Source: Cymbidium sinense | Lineage: Eukaryota > Streptophyta > Magnoliopsida > Asparagales > Orchidaceae | NCBI GenBank assembly: GCA_021442155.1 | Contig: CM038218.1 | Coordinates: forward strand, 63,114,474-63,178,473 | Length of the DNA stretch: 64,000 bases | Reading direction: 5' to 3' | Shown: positions 1 to 10,489 of the stretch, in pieces | How the letters are laid out: each line of letters starts with the position of its first letter | How positions within the stretch are numbered: position 1 is the stretch's first letter | Notes under the pieces: model-generated | Database searches by the model: none | What the model saw: the letters and a program-made list of their open reading frames with translations, nothing else | Told to the model about the DNA's origin: nothing | Program-made: the position numbers and the translations under genes

Positions 1-719
1 GGCACCCTTCCTTTGCCTTTGGAGCTTGGGAAAGAACTTAGGTGAGCTTGACTTGGACCCCTAAGAGTGCTTGCAAAAATAATTAGGCTGAGGTTGATTG
101 CAGAGCAAGTTGGCAATCAAGTTGAGCTCCTCTATTTTTAGTGTATAAAAATCGAGAAGATGAACTTTTAATCTCTCGCTAGGAAGCTTATGATCACTTG
201 CAAATGGTTCCTCTGGTTTCCTAACACTCAATCTACAATGGCTCTCTTAGAATGAGAGTGAATTAGGGGGAGTTTATCTCCCCCTTTGGCAATCGGATGA
301 TCGAGCATGGGCATGCCATTTTGATCCAATTGCCCTAATTTAGATGGTTTGTTAGGCTGTTAGGAGTGTCCTTGAATTCGGTTTTGGCTAAGGAGTGGAA
401 TGGTGAACTCCCCATGTGCTTCAATTGAGTTAAGGGAGATTCCCATGTGGCCATTTCAAAGTATGTGCTCGATTTGGCCATTGGGTCAAGTTAGGCTGAC
501 CCAAACCCATTAGGTACCTTCCTAATGTTCACTTGATCCACTAGGAGAGCGCCAAGTGAGTATGAAAAGGATTTTACCAAATTTCAAGTGGAATTGACCA
601 AAATTTACCCTATGTTCTATGGGTAAAATGGTCATTTGACTATTTTTTGAATTTGGGTATGTTTGGTATGTTGGGAAAATAGGTTTGGCCAAGTTTCATT
701 GGATTTGGAGTTCATTTGG

Positions 720-1570
720 TATGATTTGGCTCATGATTTAGGTCAAAATGAGTCAACTTGGGTCAAGTTGACCAATTGGTCAAATTGGGTCAAACCAAGG
801 GTTAGGTCAAGTTCATATAACCATTTGAAATGATTTGGTAGCTTTAGTTTGATTTAATTTGGCTTAGGTTTGGTTTTGGTTCATATGACTTCATTTAGGT
901 CAAATGGGTCAAGTTGACTAATTTGACCCATTTGACCTATTTGAGCTAGGTCATGGGTAGGTTTAGGTATGGTTAGTATTATGAAATGGATTGGTATCTC
1001 TGTTTCCAATCAATTTGGTTAAGTTTGAATTTGGCTCAATATGACCCTTTAGGTCAAGTTGGGTTCAAGGTCAATTAGGCTAGGTTAGGTTTTGTGGGCT
1101 AATTGAGGCTTTGGTCAAGTTCAACAAGTGATTTGGAATGAACTTGATCCATTGGTTTCAATCAATTTGGCTTATATCAAGTTTTGACACATTTTGACTT
1201 TTTAGGTCAAGTTGGGTCAACTTGGGTCAAGTGGCCAATTGGGCTAGGTTAAGCTCAAATGTTGACTTGGACAAGTTCGAACATTTTTCATGAATGAACT
1301 TAGTTCATTAGTTTCAATCAATTTGGCATATAATGGATTTTCGCTATGTTAGGTTTCATTTTAGCTAAGTGTTGACTTGGTCAACCCTTAGGTCTGACTT
1401 GGTTTTACCCAATTTGATTGATTGATCCTCCCATGATGATTGTTGATCATGATGAGAGGCATAGATGGGATTAGTTCAATCCAATTTGATTAGGATTACA
1501 ATTTGGCTCATAAGGGAAACTTTAGGTCACTTTGGGTCAAGTGAGCCTAAGTGGGTCAAATGGCTTGGTC
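720..1570. repeat. GGTCAA/TTGACC motif array in LTR
   Basis: A stretch in which GGTCAA, its complement TTGACC and variants such as GAGTCAAC recur every 10-30 bp; seven occur between about 740 and 812. The same kind of block is in every other long LTR here (about 20000-20900, 31890-32830, 43900-44960 and 61010-62000). TTGAC(C/T) is the core of the W-box bound by plant WRKY factors. Whether these copies act as such is inference, since a degenerate simple repeat would look the same. Confidence 0.6.
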
Positions 1571-1929
1571 AAAGCTTGATTTGAGTTTGATTGAACTTGT
1601 ATATGGAATTATGATTGAAATATAAATCCCTTTGCAAGTGGTTTGAAGTTAAATAGGTTTTGATTCATTTAACAATTTCAAGTTCAAAGGGTGATCATGA
1701 GTTTGATTTTGGCTTGATTTTTGAATTGAGTTTTGGTTAAGTGGTGAAGTTTGAAGTTTATTTCTATATTTGGATTCATGATTGAAGGATTGATTGAATC
1801 ATGAAGAAAAATCAATGGGTTGTCTTGATTTGAAATTGATTTGGCTGAGTTCAGAATATTGACTTGAAAGACTTAGGTTCAGTTTTGAATGAGTTTGATT
1901 TTGATTTTTGGAATTGATTTTGGTTGTTT

Positions 1930-2410
1930 GAATTTATACTTCATTTATATATGTGAATATAAATGAGAATATAAATGGGTTATGAGAAAATTTCAAGTAT
2001 TTGAAGTTATTTGAAGTTGATTTGAGCTAAGTCCTTAAGAGGGAATTAAAGGACTTAGGAAAGATTTGTGATTTGAACTTGACTTTTAGCTTTAGTTTGA
2101 TTGATTTGAATTTATATTTCATTTATATATGTGAATTTAAATGAGAGTATAATTGAGTTGTGAGAAAATTTCATGAATTTGAATTGATTTGAAGATGGAT
2201 TTTAGGCTAAGTCCTTAATAAAGGATTAAGGACTTAAGAAGGATTTTGAATTTTGGATTTGATTTGATTGGTTTGAATTTATATTTCATTTATATATGTG
2301 AATATAAATGAGAATATAAATGAGTTATGAGAAAATTTCATGAATTTGAATTAATTTTAATATGATTTAGACTAAGTCCTTAAGAGGAAATTAAGGACTT
2401 ATGAAATATT
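1930..2410. repeat. Three-copy tandem repeat of about 170 bp within the LTR
   Basis: The segment containing TCATTTATAT, then 'gtgaatataaatgag', 'gagaaaatttca' and 'aagtccttaa..ggac' occurs three times, with TCATTTATAT at about 1941, 2119 and 2286 (spacing 178 and 167). The matching segments of the LTRs near 45135 and 62190 contain it once, so this is a local expansion. Confidence 0.7.
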
Positions 2411-2773
2411 TTGAGCTTGGAATTTTAATCATGGGTTTCAATCATGGATTTCAATTAAATGGTATTTATGTGAGTTTGGAGAAAATCAAATAAGATTGAT
2501 TTAGAGTTTGATAAAATCAATTAGGATTGATTTGGAATTTGACTTGAAGGAAAGAAGGAGAGGAGTCGTTCAAGCTAAGGGTAGGCAAATTTTTCTTAAC
2601 ATCCCTAAGGCATGACCTATTCCTATGGATAACCCTTCTAAGTCTATAGGGCTAGGTTGAGCATCCAACTAATCACTAGATGTGTCTTAAGAATAAGGAT
2701 CTCTTAATGGTTAAGAGGAATCCTATGTCTAAGATGGAGGGGTTGAGAGCTCATCCCAAAAATGAGGTCAACA

Positions 2774-3188
2774 GTAGTATATGAGTTACACAGGATATTT
2801 TCTCCTATGATCACACAAAACAAGTTTCACCCTCTTTCCAGATCTGATGGAGAGGAAGATGTTAGGAGGATCTCAATTTCACCTCCACCCACAGTACAGT
2901 ATGAGGCTCTTATTAGAGATAGGAGGAGGTTGTATTCTGTGGCTTGAGAGCTACAGCGGTCGAGTCCAACGCTCAATTTGATTTACGATCAGTCATCCCT
3001 CATAACGTAGGTGAGCGCATCCGACCTGAGAGGGCTAGAGAGGCCCATGTTTCAATACAGGTTACTAGCCAAGAGGCAAGGTACACATGCCACGACCTTA
3101 TTGGCACTTTCTGGCCTGGGTTATCGACACTATTGTATTGATCGGTACTACTCACCATGGGAGGAGAGCTTCCGACTAGAGAGAGTCG
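2774..3188 (+). pseudogene. Leader reading-frame remnant, unrecognised
   Basis: One reading frame stays open from 2762 to 3286 apart from two stops (TGA at 2945, TAG at 3008), about 170 codons. The ATG at 2762 lies in the neighbouring LTR end, so the true start is unknown. The product would be rich in Arg and Ser, with the run 'EDVRRISISPPP' early and 'YRHYCIDRYYSPWEESFRLER' near the end. I do not recognise the protein. It sits where Ogre-type elements carry an extra ORF before gag, but I have no similarity evidence for that. Element 3 shows nothing alike upstream of its gag, because that part is deleted there. It could also be chance or foreign sequence. Confidence 0.3.
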
Positions 3189-5263
3189 GTGGTGCCTCCA
3201 TCACATTGCTCCACTCCACATCCACCATCTCCAGTGCAAGTTCCATCTTCCTCCATTCTAGCCAAAGCCATGAAGGCAGCATCTGAGAAAAAGAATGCCC
3301 CACTGGTGATCCGACTATGGCCAAGAGATCCCATTTCATCTACACTGCCAACTGAGGTGAGGCTGAGGTCTCCTGCTCGACCTCCTACCCCAGTTGTGGT
3401 GAAGTGGGAATGATGACCTCGAAGCATAGTAGTCATGCCATCACCACCACCATCTCAGCAGAACATGGAGATAGTAATAGTAGAGGGAGAAGGGGATAGT
3501 ACCACTATCCCCATGGCCATAGATCCTCCTAGGAGTACCACTCCACTCAGATAGAGTGATAGTCATGAGTAGCTATCCTCTAGTGAGTGTAGTCCTCACA
3601 AGATCAGCTCTCTAGCAGCAGGGGAGGTTAGATGTATCCCTGTTCATGATAGTGATCCCACCACCGGTCAGCCACGATCATTTGTGCCTGCGTAGTTGGA
3701 CCGCTCTCTAGATGATATTGTAGCACAGTACCTTGTAAAGAAGAAGGAAATTCTAGGGTATTATTGATCTAACTTAGAGGAGGAGAAGGTCAGTTTTGAT
3801 CCCAATAAAGATGATTTGTTGGAGGATTCAACGGGAGTGCAAATGGTTGATACCAGGGGTTCCCTCCTTCGAGATCAGTAGAATTTGGAAGGTATTGTGG
3901 CTGAGCAGGATGATACTCCCCACTCGACGCAACACCTCCTTCAACAACTTAAATGGAAGGATGAACAAATTAACAAGATGGGAAAGAGGCTTGAAGATTT
4001 GTTAATGACAGTTTTGGCGCTTCAGAATCAAGCCTCGATAACACATCCTACTATTGCAGAGACCTGTCAGCCTGAGTTGTTGCATGTTTTGGATCAAGCT
4101 AAGAGTTTACCTCCGGCAGAGCAGGACAACATTAGTAGTGGATAGTACCTCCATACAAGAAAAGGATATTAAACTCATGGTTGAGCAGCAGGAGAGAGAA
4201 GCACTGGCACAAGCTCAAGAAGGATCATCAGTTCCAAAGGGTAGACCCTATTGAGAGAAATTCTATGCCATCCAGTATCCTAAGGATTTTGTACCACCTT
4301 CTTTCAAGAGCTTTAATGACAATGGGAACCCACATCAGCACATAATGCATTTTAGGGCCAGCTATTGCAATGCTGGTGGCAGTGATGCATTACTATTCTG
4401 TCTTTTTGTTAGTAGTTTAGTAGGCATAGTCTTTGATTGGTACGCTACACTACTCAATAGTTCAGTGAAGACTTTTGCTAAGTTGGAGCAACTCTTTATT
4501 AAGAGGTTTGTTGGAGCTTAGCAAAGGGTGATTGTGGGCGATCTAGTTGTAGCACAACAACACCCCGGTGAGTCCCTCATTGATTATATTCTTAGATTGG
4601 CACAATTTGAGTATGAATTATGAACCACAATTGTCTGAACAACACACCATTGAATTTTTACTAAAGAATATTCATGACCCAGTCGCCTTCATGCTCAAAG
4701 GTTTTACTATCAATACATTTGAGAAGCTAATCAACAAGGCGACTAGTCTATAAGGCGATGCCAAATAGTTGTCTTTTCAAGGTCAATCAACAAAGCCAAA
4801 GCCACAGGAAGCTTATGAGAAGAAGCCAAGGGCAGTCTTAGTAGTGGACAAGGGGAAGCAACCGACCAAAGACCAGTATGAGAGACCTCGAGCTCCACAT
4901 CCATCATTTTCACCTCCTCTACCACCACCTCAGCCATCCTATCAGCTGCCACAGTGGCCTCCACGGCCTTCGCCACCTCCTCCTTAGCCACACTCACAAC
5001 AGCAGTACACATACCCACGCTCTGGTAGCAACCATCCACCTACTCATTTGGATAAACTAAATAAATTTTATTTATTTAAGAGGGAAGTAGTTAGAAAAAT
5101 ATTTAAGAATCTCTTAAATAAACCTGACTTTCTACTACCCGAGTCTAGGAAGTCAGAGGAAGTGGGCAGGAGCAATGATCCTAACTTTTTCCCCTACGAC
5201 CATATGCTAGGCAATGTTTTGGAGGATTGCTTTACATTCAAAGACTGACTTGAGCATAGCTAC
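3189..5263 (+). pseudogene. gag pseudogene (element 1)
   Basis: Gag is the structural protein of the virus-like particle that packages element RNA. The N-terminal part (3189-3413) is Pro/Ser-rich and matches the minus-strand frame at 56380-56640. A charged, probably coiled-coil segment follows at 3885-4145 ('KDEQINKMGKRLEDLL'). Next is a capsid-like domain at about 4250-4750, with 'GGSDALLF', 'FDWYATLL' and 'LEQLFIKRFVGA' as in the plant Retrotrans_gag family. A proline-rich stretch (4878-5000) and a degenerate zinc-knuckle-like segment (5180-5250) close it. The reading moves between frames and meets stops (for example at about 3411, 4143, 4251 and 4519), so no protein can be made. Minus-strand reading frames at 3148-3436 are shadows of this gene. 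Confidence 0.8.
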
Positions 5264-6060
5264 AAGTCAGGCACCATAGTTATCCCAAAGAAATACCTAG
5301 TGGAATAACCATCTAGTTCTGTCAGGATAATCCTTGGGGATACTTGTGATCCTCTCAAAATCAAAAAAGGTTGGGATATCTCTCTATCCCGAACCTCTAA
5401 AAAGATTGTTTGAAAAATCAAGAAACTTTTCTTATAGGTATTTGAGGTAGCTCGAACCTCCAACATCAAAGAAGGTTTGCAAGTTGTCAAAGATAACTTG
5501 GGGAAAGTGGGAGCTCAACAGCTACAGCAACAACCCATACTAGCCCAAGATAACCAAGTAGCGCAACCATCGACTGAGCCCAGCCTCTATTCTACCATTG
5601 TAGCTACTACTTTAGCAAGCACTTATACTTTAACTAGCTCTTCTTCTAGTAGACATCTTGTATCGGTGAATGAGGGCATCAAATCCCTCACCCTACTTAC
5701 TTTACTAGATTTTTACTATGTACCTTCTTCTAAATCCAAGAAATCTAGGAATAAAGCTAATTTGAATTACATCTATGTCACTTCTAATGGATTGTCTAAT
5801 TCTACTCTTATGGAAAACTCTTCAAGTCTAAATAATAATTATAACAACTCTGATCTTCCTCTTTTGGTTCAGAGATGGACTTTCCTTCTCTCAATAATAC
5901 GGGTTCACCTCTTGAGATAGACTTAGAATCATCTGATTCTAAGGGTCCTATAGGAGAAGCTATATGTGAGCCTGACGAGCAGGTAGAATCTTTTACTAAA
6001 TTGCCACAAGAGATCACCTTAACCTTGGTGGTGGGTTCTACAAGGTGTCTCAAGATCTAA
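5264..6060 (+). pseudogene. gag-protease linker remnant (element 1)
   Basis: The region between the zinc-knuckle-like end of gag and the protease domain. Its longest open stretch (5477-5920) is Ser/Thr/Asn-rich and low in complexity. An acidic segment in another frame (5875-6060) contains 'EIDLESSDS.GPIGEA', which recurs in element 2 (about 24730-24780) and element 3 (about 53950-54030, minus strand). The three-way conservation shows it was part of the ancestral polyprotein, although no enzymatic motif is visible. The frame change near 5875 is a break. Confidence 0.6.
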
Positions 6061-6645
6061 AATAAGTCATTGGTACTTTGTGGGTGAAGCAGGATTACAA
6101 TGTTCCAGAAAGTTGGAAAAGCATGATGCCCTTGTCTTATCTAAAGAGATGAGGGAATCATTAATCAAGGCTCTTCTTAATCCAGAGATATGTTTAGCTC
6201 AGCTGACTACTGTTGGAGAGGAGGCACATTATTCAAGAGAAGCCCAGTGAGTAACATTCACAGACGAAGACCTTCTTTTGGGGGACATAGAGCACAATCA
6301 TCCCCTCTACATCACAGTGGATATGAGAAGATTCAAACTTTTTAGGGTTTTGGTTGATCCAGGTACGTTGGTGAACATTATGAGTATAAAGGCCCTTGCC
6401 TATTTGAAAATTGACATCTCTACACTCTGAGGAGATTGGATGATGTTGAGAGGATTCAATGAACAGGGCAAGAGGGCTTTAGGCTCCATAATGTTACCTT
6501 TGGAAATAGGTGACTGGAAGACTGAAGCTAAGTTCTACATAATTGATTCAAATATTTCATTTGCTACTTTTCTTGATAGGCCTTGGATACACTAGAACAA
6601 GATGATTCGATCCTCCCTCCATCAGTGCATCAAGTTCCAAAAGGA
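6061..6645 (+). pseudogene. Retropepsin-like aspartic protease remnant (element 1)
   Basis: The domain that would cleave the Gag-Pol polyprotein. The frame reads 'FRVLVDPGTLVNIMS' around 6340-6385, in the position of the D-[ST]-G active site, here D-P-G. It is followed by a hydrophobic strand and by 'MLRGFNEQGKRALGSI' at 6440-6490. Stops occur near 6248, 6428 and 6592. The same domain is at about 25070-25340 in element 2, where the catalytic Asp is missing, and at 53190-53560 (minus strand) in element 3, where a stop sits inside the active-site triplet. The identity rests on the motif and on its position between gag and RT. Confidence 0.65.
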
Positions 6646-7938
6646 TGGAATCGAATATTGTGTCAAAGGAGATGAAAAATCATTTTCAATTAGAGAGGTT
6701 GAGATCTATGAAGATGCAACATACTATCTTCCTTAAAATGCATTTTTTGGTGAACTTGGTCAAAATTCAAATGCAAAAGAAAAAGAAAAATAAAAAAATA
6801 AAAGAGAAAGAAAATACAAGTGAACGAGAAAAGGACATCAAGGAAGAAGTAGAGCTGCATGTCACATTTCACCCACGTCATTCCATCATATGGGCATATG
6901 GGTAGATGACTCAAGGTAGAGGCGAGGTAGACAGAGGCAATTCAAGAGGTGGAAGACTCCCTGGTTGGCCACCAGCCAACATGGGTTATGTTCCAGTTCA
7001 TAGGAATACCACTGCTATTCACATAGACTTGGAATCCAGCTCAGAGGACAAGTCTCATGTGATTAGCATACCAGCCAACCCCTCTCAGTGGGTTTCATTA
7101 GAGATGACACTTGAGCCAGACAGTGATAAAGACCAGACCTCCAAGCAAAGAACGAATGTATTTGAATTAGGTTTATGTAAAACCATCGGGCAGTAGTTGA
7201 GAACTTTAGCTCTAAACTTACTTTCTTCTCAAAAGTTGGAGGTTTAGTAGTTAAGGAAGCCCTTAGGTCTTCCATGGATACCAAGTCAAAGAGATTCCTA
7301 TTGGGATCATCATCCTCAAGTTAAGAAGCTGATGTAAAACTTGAGGATAATTCATATAAAGGTTTAATGGAATTTCCTTTTGATTGGTACTCACCTTGTG
7401 TTCTTAATCTTGCAAAAAAAGGTTTGATTCCTTATACATGGTCTATGCAAAGGTCAGAGTACTTCAAGAAGCTGTGGAACAACAAAGGCAGGGATGCATA
7501 ATCAAGATCGGACTAGATTCAGTGTCGATGATGGTTTTACTTGTCAATCAATCTAGAGTCTAATAGGATCTTTTCAAATCACACTAACTCTTTTGAGGAA
7601 GTGTGTTTAGAAACTTCAGTTGATTCAGATGATCTTCAAGTTAAAGATGCACCTCCAGAATTCGAAGAAGAAATCCATTCAACAATCGATAAGCTTAAAG
7701 AAATCAACCTCAAGACTAAAGAATATCCACGCCCAACATTCATCAGTTCTTTGCTGAATGAAGAAGGAACTAATGACTTAGGCAGGCTATTGACTGAGTT
7801 TAAGGACTACTTTGCATTGAGCTATGAAGAGATGCCTGAATTATCTCCTAACATAGTAATCCATAAACTAGCAATAGACCCTAATGCTAACCCTATTAAG
7901 CAAGCTCCTAGATGCATGCGATTAGAAATTGAATAACG
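6646..7938 (+). pseudogene. Protease-RT spacer of pol with Lys-rich tract (element 1)
   Basis: A connecting segment of the pol polyprotein. It begins with a Lys/Glu-rich, strongly charged stretch (6770-6850), then a Gly/Arg-rich patch at 6910-6970 ('RGEVDRGNSRGGRLPGWPP'). A moderately conserved acidic region follows, and 7541-7936 is open for 131 codons. That last part has 'PNANPIKQAPR' at its end, which in plant Ty3/gypsy elements lies directly before RT. Stops at about 6903, 7194, 7322 and 7499 break it. Element 3 has the same region at 51807-53060 on the minus strand. Confidence 0.65.
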
Positions 7939-8760
7939 GGTCATTTCTAAAATCAAGAAACTGATCGATGTTGGTTTCATTAGGGAAGAAAAATACCCTA
8001 TGTGGTTAGCCAGTGTCATGCCAGTTAAGAAAAAGGATGGCCAAATTCGCATATGTATCAATTTTAGGGACTTAAATAAGGCATGTCCTAAGGATGAATT
8101 TCCACTTCATATACCAAAATTAATGGTAGACATTGCCTCATCTCATGCAATATTCTCTTTCATGGATGGGTCATATGGCTGCAACCAAATCAAGATGGTT
8201 CTCGAGGATGAAAGAAACGCTGCTTTTCAAACCCGATCGAAATCTATTGTTATGAGGTCTTGCCTTTCGACCTTAAAAATATTGGTGTTACATACCAATG
8301 GACCATGACTCAGATCTTCAACGAACTCATTCATCATCAAGTTGAATGCTATGTTGATGATCTAGTAGTCAAAAGAAAAGAAAAGGAAGACAATCTCTTT
8401 GACTTAAGAGTAGTTTTTGAATGGTTAAGATAATTTAACCTCTGAATAAACCCCCTAAAGTCTACATTCAGAGTAGCTTCAAGGAAGTTCCTTGGGTTTG
8501 TTGTTCAACACTGGGGAATATAAATAGATCCAGAAAAGATCAAAACTATCTTAGAAATGACACCCCCTAAAAGTGTAACTCAACTCAAATCTTTCTAAGG
8601 GCGGTTGGCATATATAAGATTCTTTATCTCCAATCTATCAAGAATATGCAAGCCATTTTCAGCACTTATCAAAAAGGATGCCAAGTTCAAGTTAAATGAT
8701 AAGTTTCAGTATGCCTTTGAAGATATCAATCAGTATTTGGTGAAGCCGCCTTAGCCTCCT
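7939..8760 (+). pseudogene. Reverse transcriptase pseudogene (element 1)
   Basis: RT copies the element RNA into cDNA. The first part (7939-8250) is in one frame, with 'VKKKDGQIRICINFRDLNKA' and 'FSFMDGS', the conserved palm/finger blocks of Ty3/gypsy RT. The frame then shifts. The catalytic YVDD box is intact at 8350-8361, followed by 'VVK', and the C-terminal thumb and 'PPKSVTQLKSF' region lie at 8540-8640. Stops near 8307, 8433 and 8598 and the frameshift near 8230 make it non-functional. It is the only copy besides element 3's that still has both catalytic Asp codons. Confidence 0.9.
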
Positions 8761-9201
8761 CCCGTGCAACTTATCCTCTACACTCCTCATTGGACTTTAT
8801 TGGCTCAAACCAACCACAAAGGGAAGGAGAACGCTCTCTACTACCTTAGCCATCGTCTGATCCTTGCTGAAGTAAACTACCCAGTTATTGAGAAATATTG
8901 TCTAGCTTTAATCTTTGCATCCCAAAGGTTATGACACTATATGCTTTCTCATAAGGTGAATTTGATTTCAAGAATCAATCCATTGCAGCATCTCATGACA
9001 CAGCCGATGTTGTCTGGACGGTTGGCATATTGGTCCACTATTCTCTCACAGTTTGATATCACATTCGTACCCCTTCGTGCGTTGAAAGGATATGCACTAA
9101 CAGATTTCTTAGCAGCACACCCACTTCCTGCTGACTCTTCGCTTAGTGATGATCTCCCCGATGAACAAATCATGAACTTAGGGGAGGTTGACAATCGCTG
9201 A
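8761..9201 (+). pseudogene. Ty3-type RNase H and tether remnant (element 1)
   Basis: The RNase H domain that removes RNA from the RNA:DNA hybrid. The motifs 'KGKENALYYLSH', 'EKYCLALIFA' and 'HYMLSHKVNLISR' lie at 8818-8970. 8941-9201 is open for 86 codons and includes 'SQFDITFVP' and 'ALTDFLAAHPLP'. Compared with element 2 (25930-25970), a short deletion has removed the 'ALDDSLG' part that carries a catalytic Asp: here 'LYTPHW' runs straight into 'TLLAQ'. A stop at 8931 also interrupts it. Confidence 0.8.
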
Positions 9202-9760
9202 TGGGAGATATATTTTGATGGTGCAGCTTCCTTTCATTAAGGAGAAGAACCATGATCTACTCTTCCAAGAAAGGTAGGGGTAGGAATAGTTCTCTTAACT
9301 CCAGGCTGCGATGTGATGAGATTCTCATACTATATCTTCAATCCATGCACCAATAACAAAGCTGAGTATGAGTCTTTGATTGTTGGTCTGGAGTTAGCCA
9401 TTATAGTGTGTGTCAAAAGCATCAACATCTATGGGGATTCTCAGCTGATCATCAACCATATTTTTGGGTCTTATAAGGTTCTAAAACCTAAGCTTCGTCA
9501 TTACCACGAGTACACCATGAAGCTCTGGCCCGATTCCCTGAGGTCACCATCTACAAGGTCCTTTGAGCAGAGAATGTAGTAGCAGATGCTTTGGCCAAAC
9601 TTGCCAAGGAATTGGCATGTCTGAAAGATGAGTCCATTCCAAGAAGGGTCCAAAATAGACAAGTCCTATCCTTTATTGACGCTAAACTCATTGAGAGACT
9701 TTCTCTTGAAGGGGAGGTTGGCATTGCCGAAAAGGATAAGGAGCTGGATTAGAGGAAGTA
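9202..9760 (+). pseudogene. Archaeal-type second RNase H (aRNH) remnant (element 1)
   Basis: A second RNase H domain lies between the Ty3-type one and integrase, which is a hallmark of the Tat clade. Visible motifs are 'WEIYFDGAAS' (catalytic Asp), 'NNKAEYESLIVGLELA' (catalytic Glu) and 'IYGDSQLIINHI' (catalytic Asp) at about 9205-9460. The terminal 'ADALAKLAKELA' block follows at about 9580-9620, after a frameshift near 9530. 9313-9579 is open. A stop in the first block (about 9238) and frame changes inactivate it. Elements 2 and 3 carry the same domain. Confidence 0.85.
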
Positions 9761-9904
9761 ATTCATAGATTACTTAACTAGTGGCAAACTACCTCAAGAG
9801 AAGTCATAAGCCCATCAGATGAAGTAGAGAGCTCTCTCCTATGCTCTCATGGATGGCACCTTGTACCTACGGTCCTTCGATCAAATGTGGTTATGTTATT
9901 TAAA

Positions 9905-10489
9905 ATAACACGAAGCCCATAGTATTATGACTGAGGTACATTTAGGTCTATGCAGAGCATATCAATCTGGTCTGAAGATGAAGGCAAAGATCAAGAGACT
10001 AGGATACTACTGGCCTTCGATGATTATAGATTGCATGGCGGGAATACCACACCACGTACAGAACTCTAACAAGATCTACCCCATTCTCCTTCGTATATGG
10101 GTCTAAAGTCATTCTACCATTAGAAGTTCAAGTCCCATCACTAAGGATAGCATTGGGTAGTAAAATCATTACATAGCAGAATGCCAAGTTGTGCTTAGAA
10201 GAGCTCGAAGGTTTGGAGGAGAGACGCCTACGGGCGTGCCAGGACCTCGGGATATACAAAGCCAAAATGATTCAAGCTCACAATAAGTTGATCCGCCCTA
10301 GAGCTTTTCGAATAGGAGAGCTTGTTTTAGTTTTAAGGAGACCTATTATTGCCCGTCGAAAGATGGGAGGCAAGTTTGAACCCACTTGGGAAGGCCTACC
10401 AAGGAGGATTATATCAGCTTATTGATTGTAAAGGGGAACACCCGATGCTTCCAATTAATGAGCTATATTTGAAGAAATATTACCCATAA
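9905..10489 (+). pseudogene. Integrase remnant with the catalytic core deleted (element 1)
   Basis: Integrase inserts the cDNA into the chromosome. The N-terminal part is seen to about 10036 ('KAKIKRLGYYWPSMIIDCM'), matching element 2 at 27130-27200. At about 10037 the sequence jumps to the C-terminal part ('AYHTTYRT', matching 27855 onward). The zinc-finger cysteines and the whole DDE core, about 0.5-0.65 kb, are therefore gone. The C-terminal part (10189-10425 open) includes 'KAKMIQAHNKL', 'RIGELVLVLRRPI' and 'GGKFEPTWEG', and the ancestral stop is the TAA at 10487-10489. A TAG near 10172 adds further damage. Confidence 0.85.

Larger units (their letters stand above)
1..2773 (-). mobile_element. 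LTR fragment in minus orientation (5' end of an LTR)
   Basis: The right end reads GAGGTCAACA at 2764-2773, the reverse complement of TGTTGACCTC, with which the plus-oriented LTRs begin at 13356 and 19384. The same terminus closes the minus LTR at 45598. The body matches the right part of the LTRs ending at 45598 and 62654: dense GGTCAA motifs, then AT-rich sequence, then the 'aagtctaagatggagg' type terminal block. Because its orientation is opposite to the gag-pol that follows, it cannot be that element's own 5' LTR. It is most simply the 5' LTR, or a solo LTR, of another element inserted into element 1. The left part lies outside the window. No gene is present. Confidence 0.7.

Noticed and set aside
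1..2773. 5' LTR of element 1
   Set aside because: It sits directly before element 1's internal region, but its terminus is the inverse of the LTR start; a proper 5' LTR would end in GTGTCCAACA.
3148..3436. Minus-strand small genes
   Set aside because: Antisense shadows of the Pro/Ser-rich gag N-terminus, which is conserved in sense with element 3.
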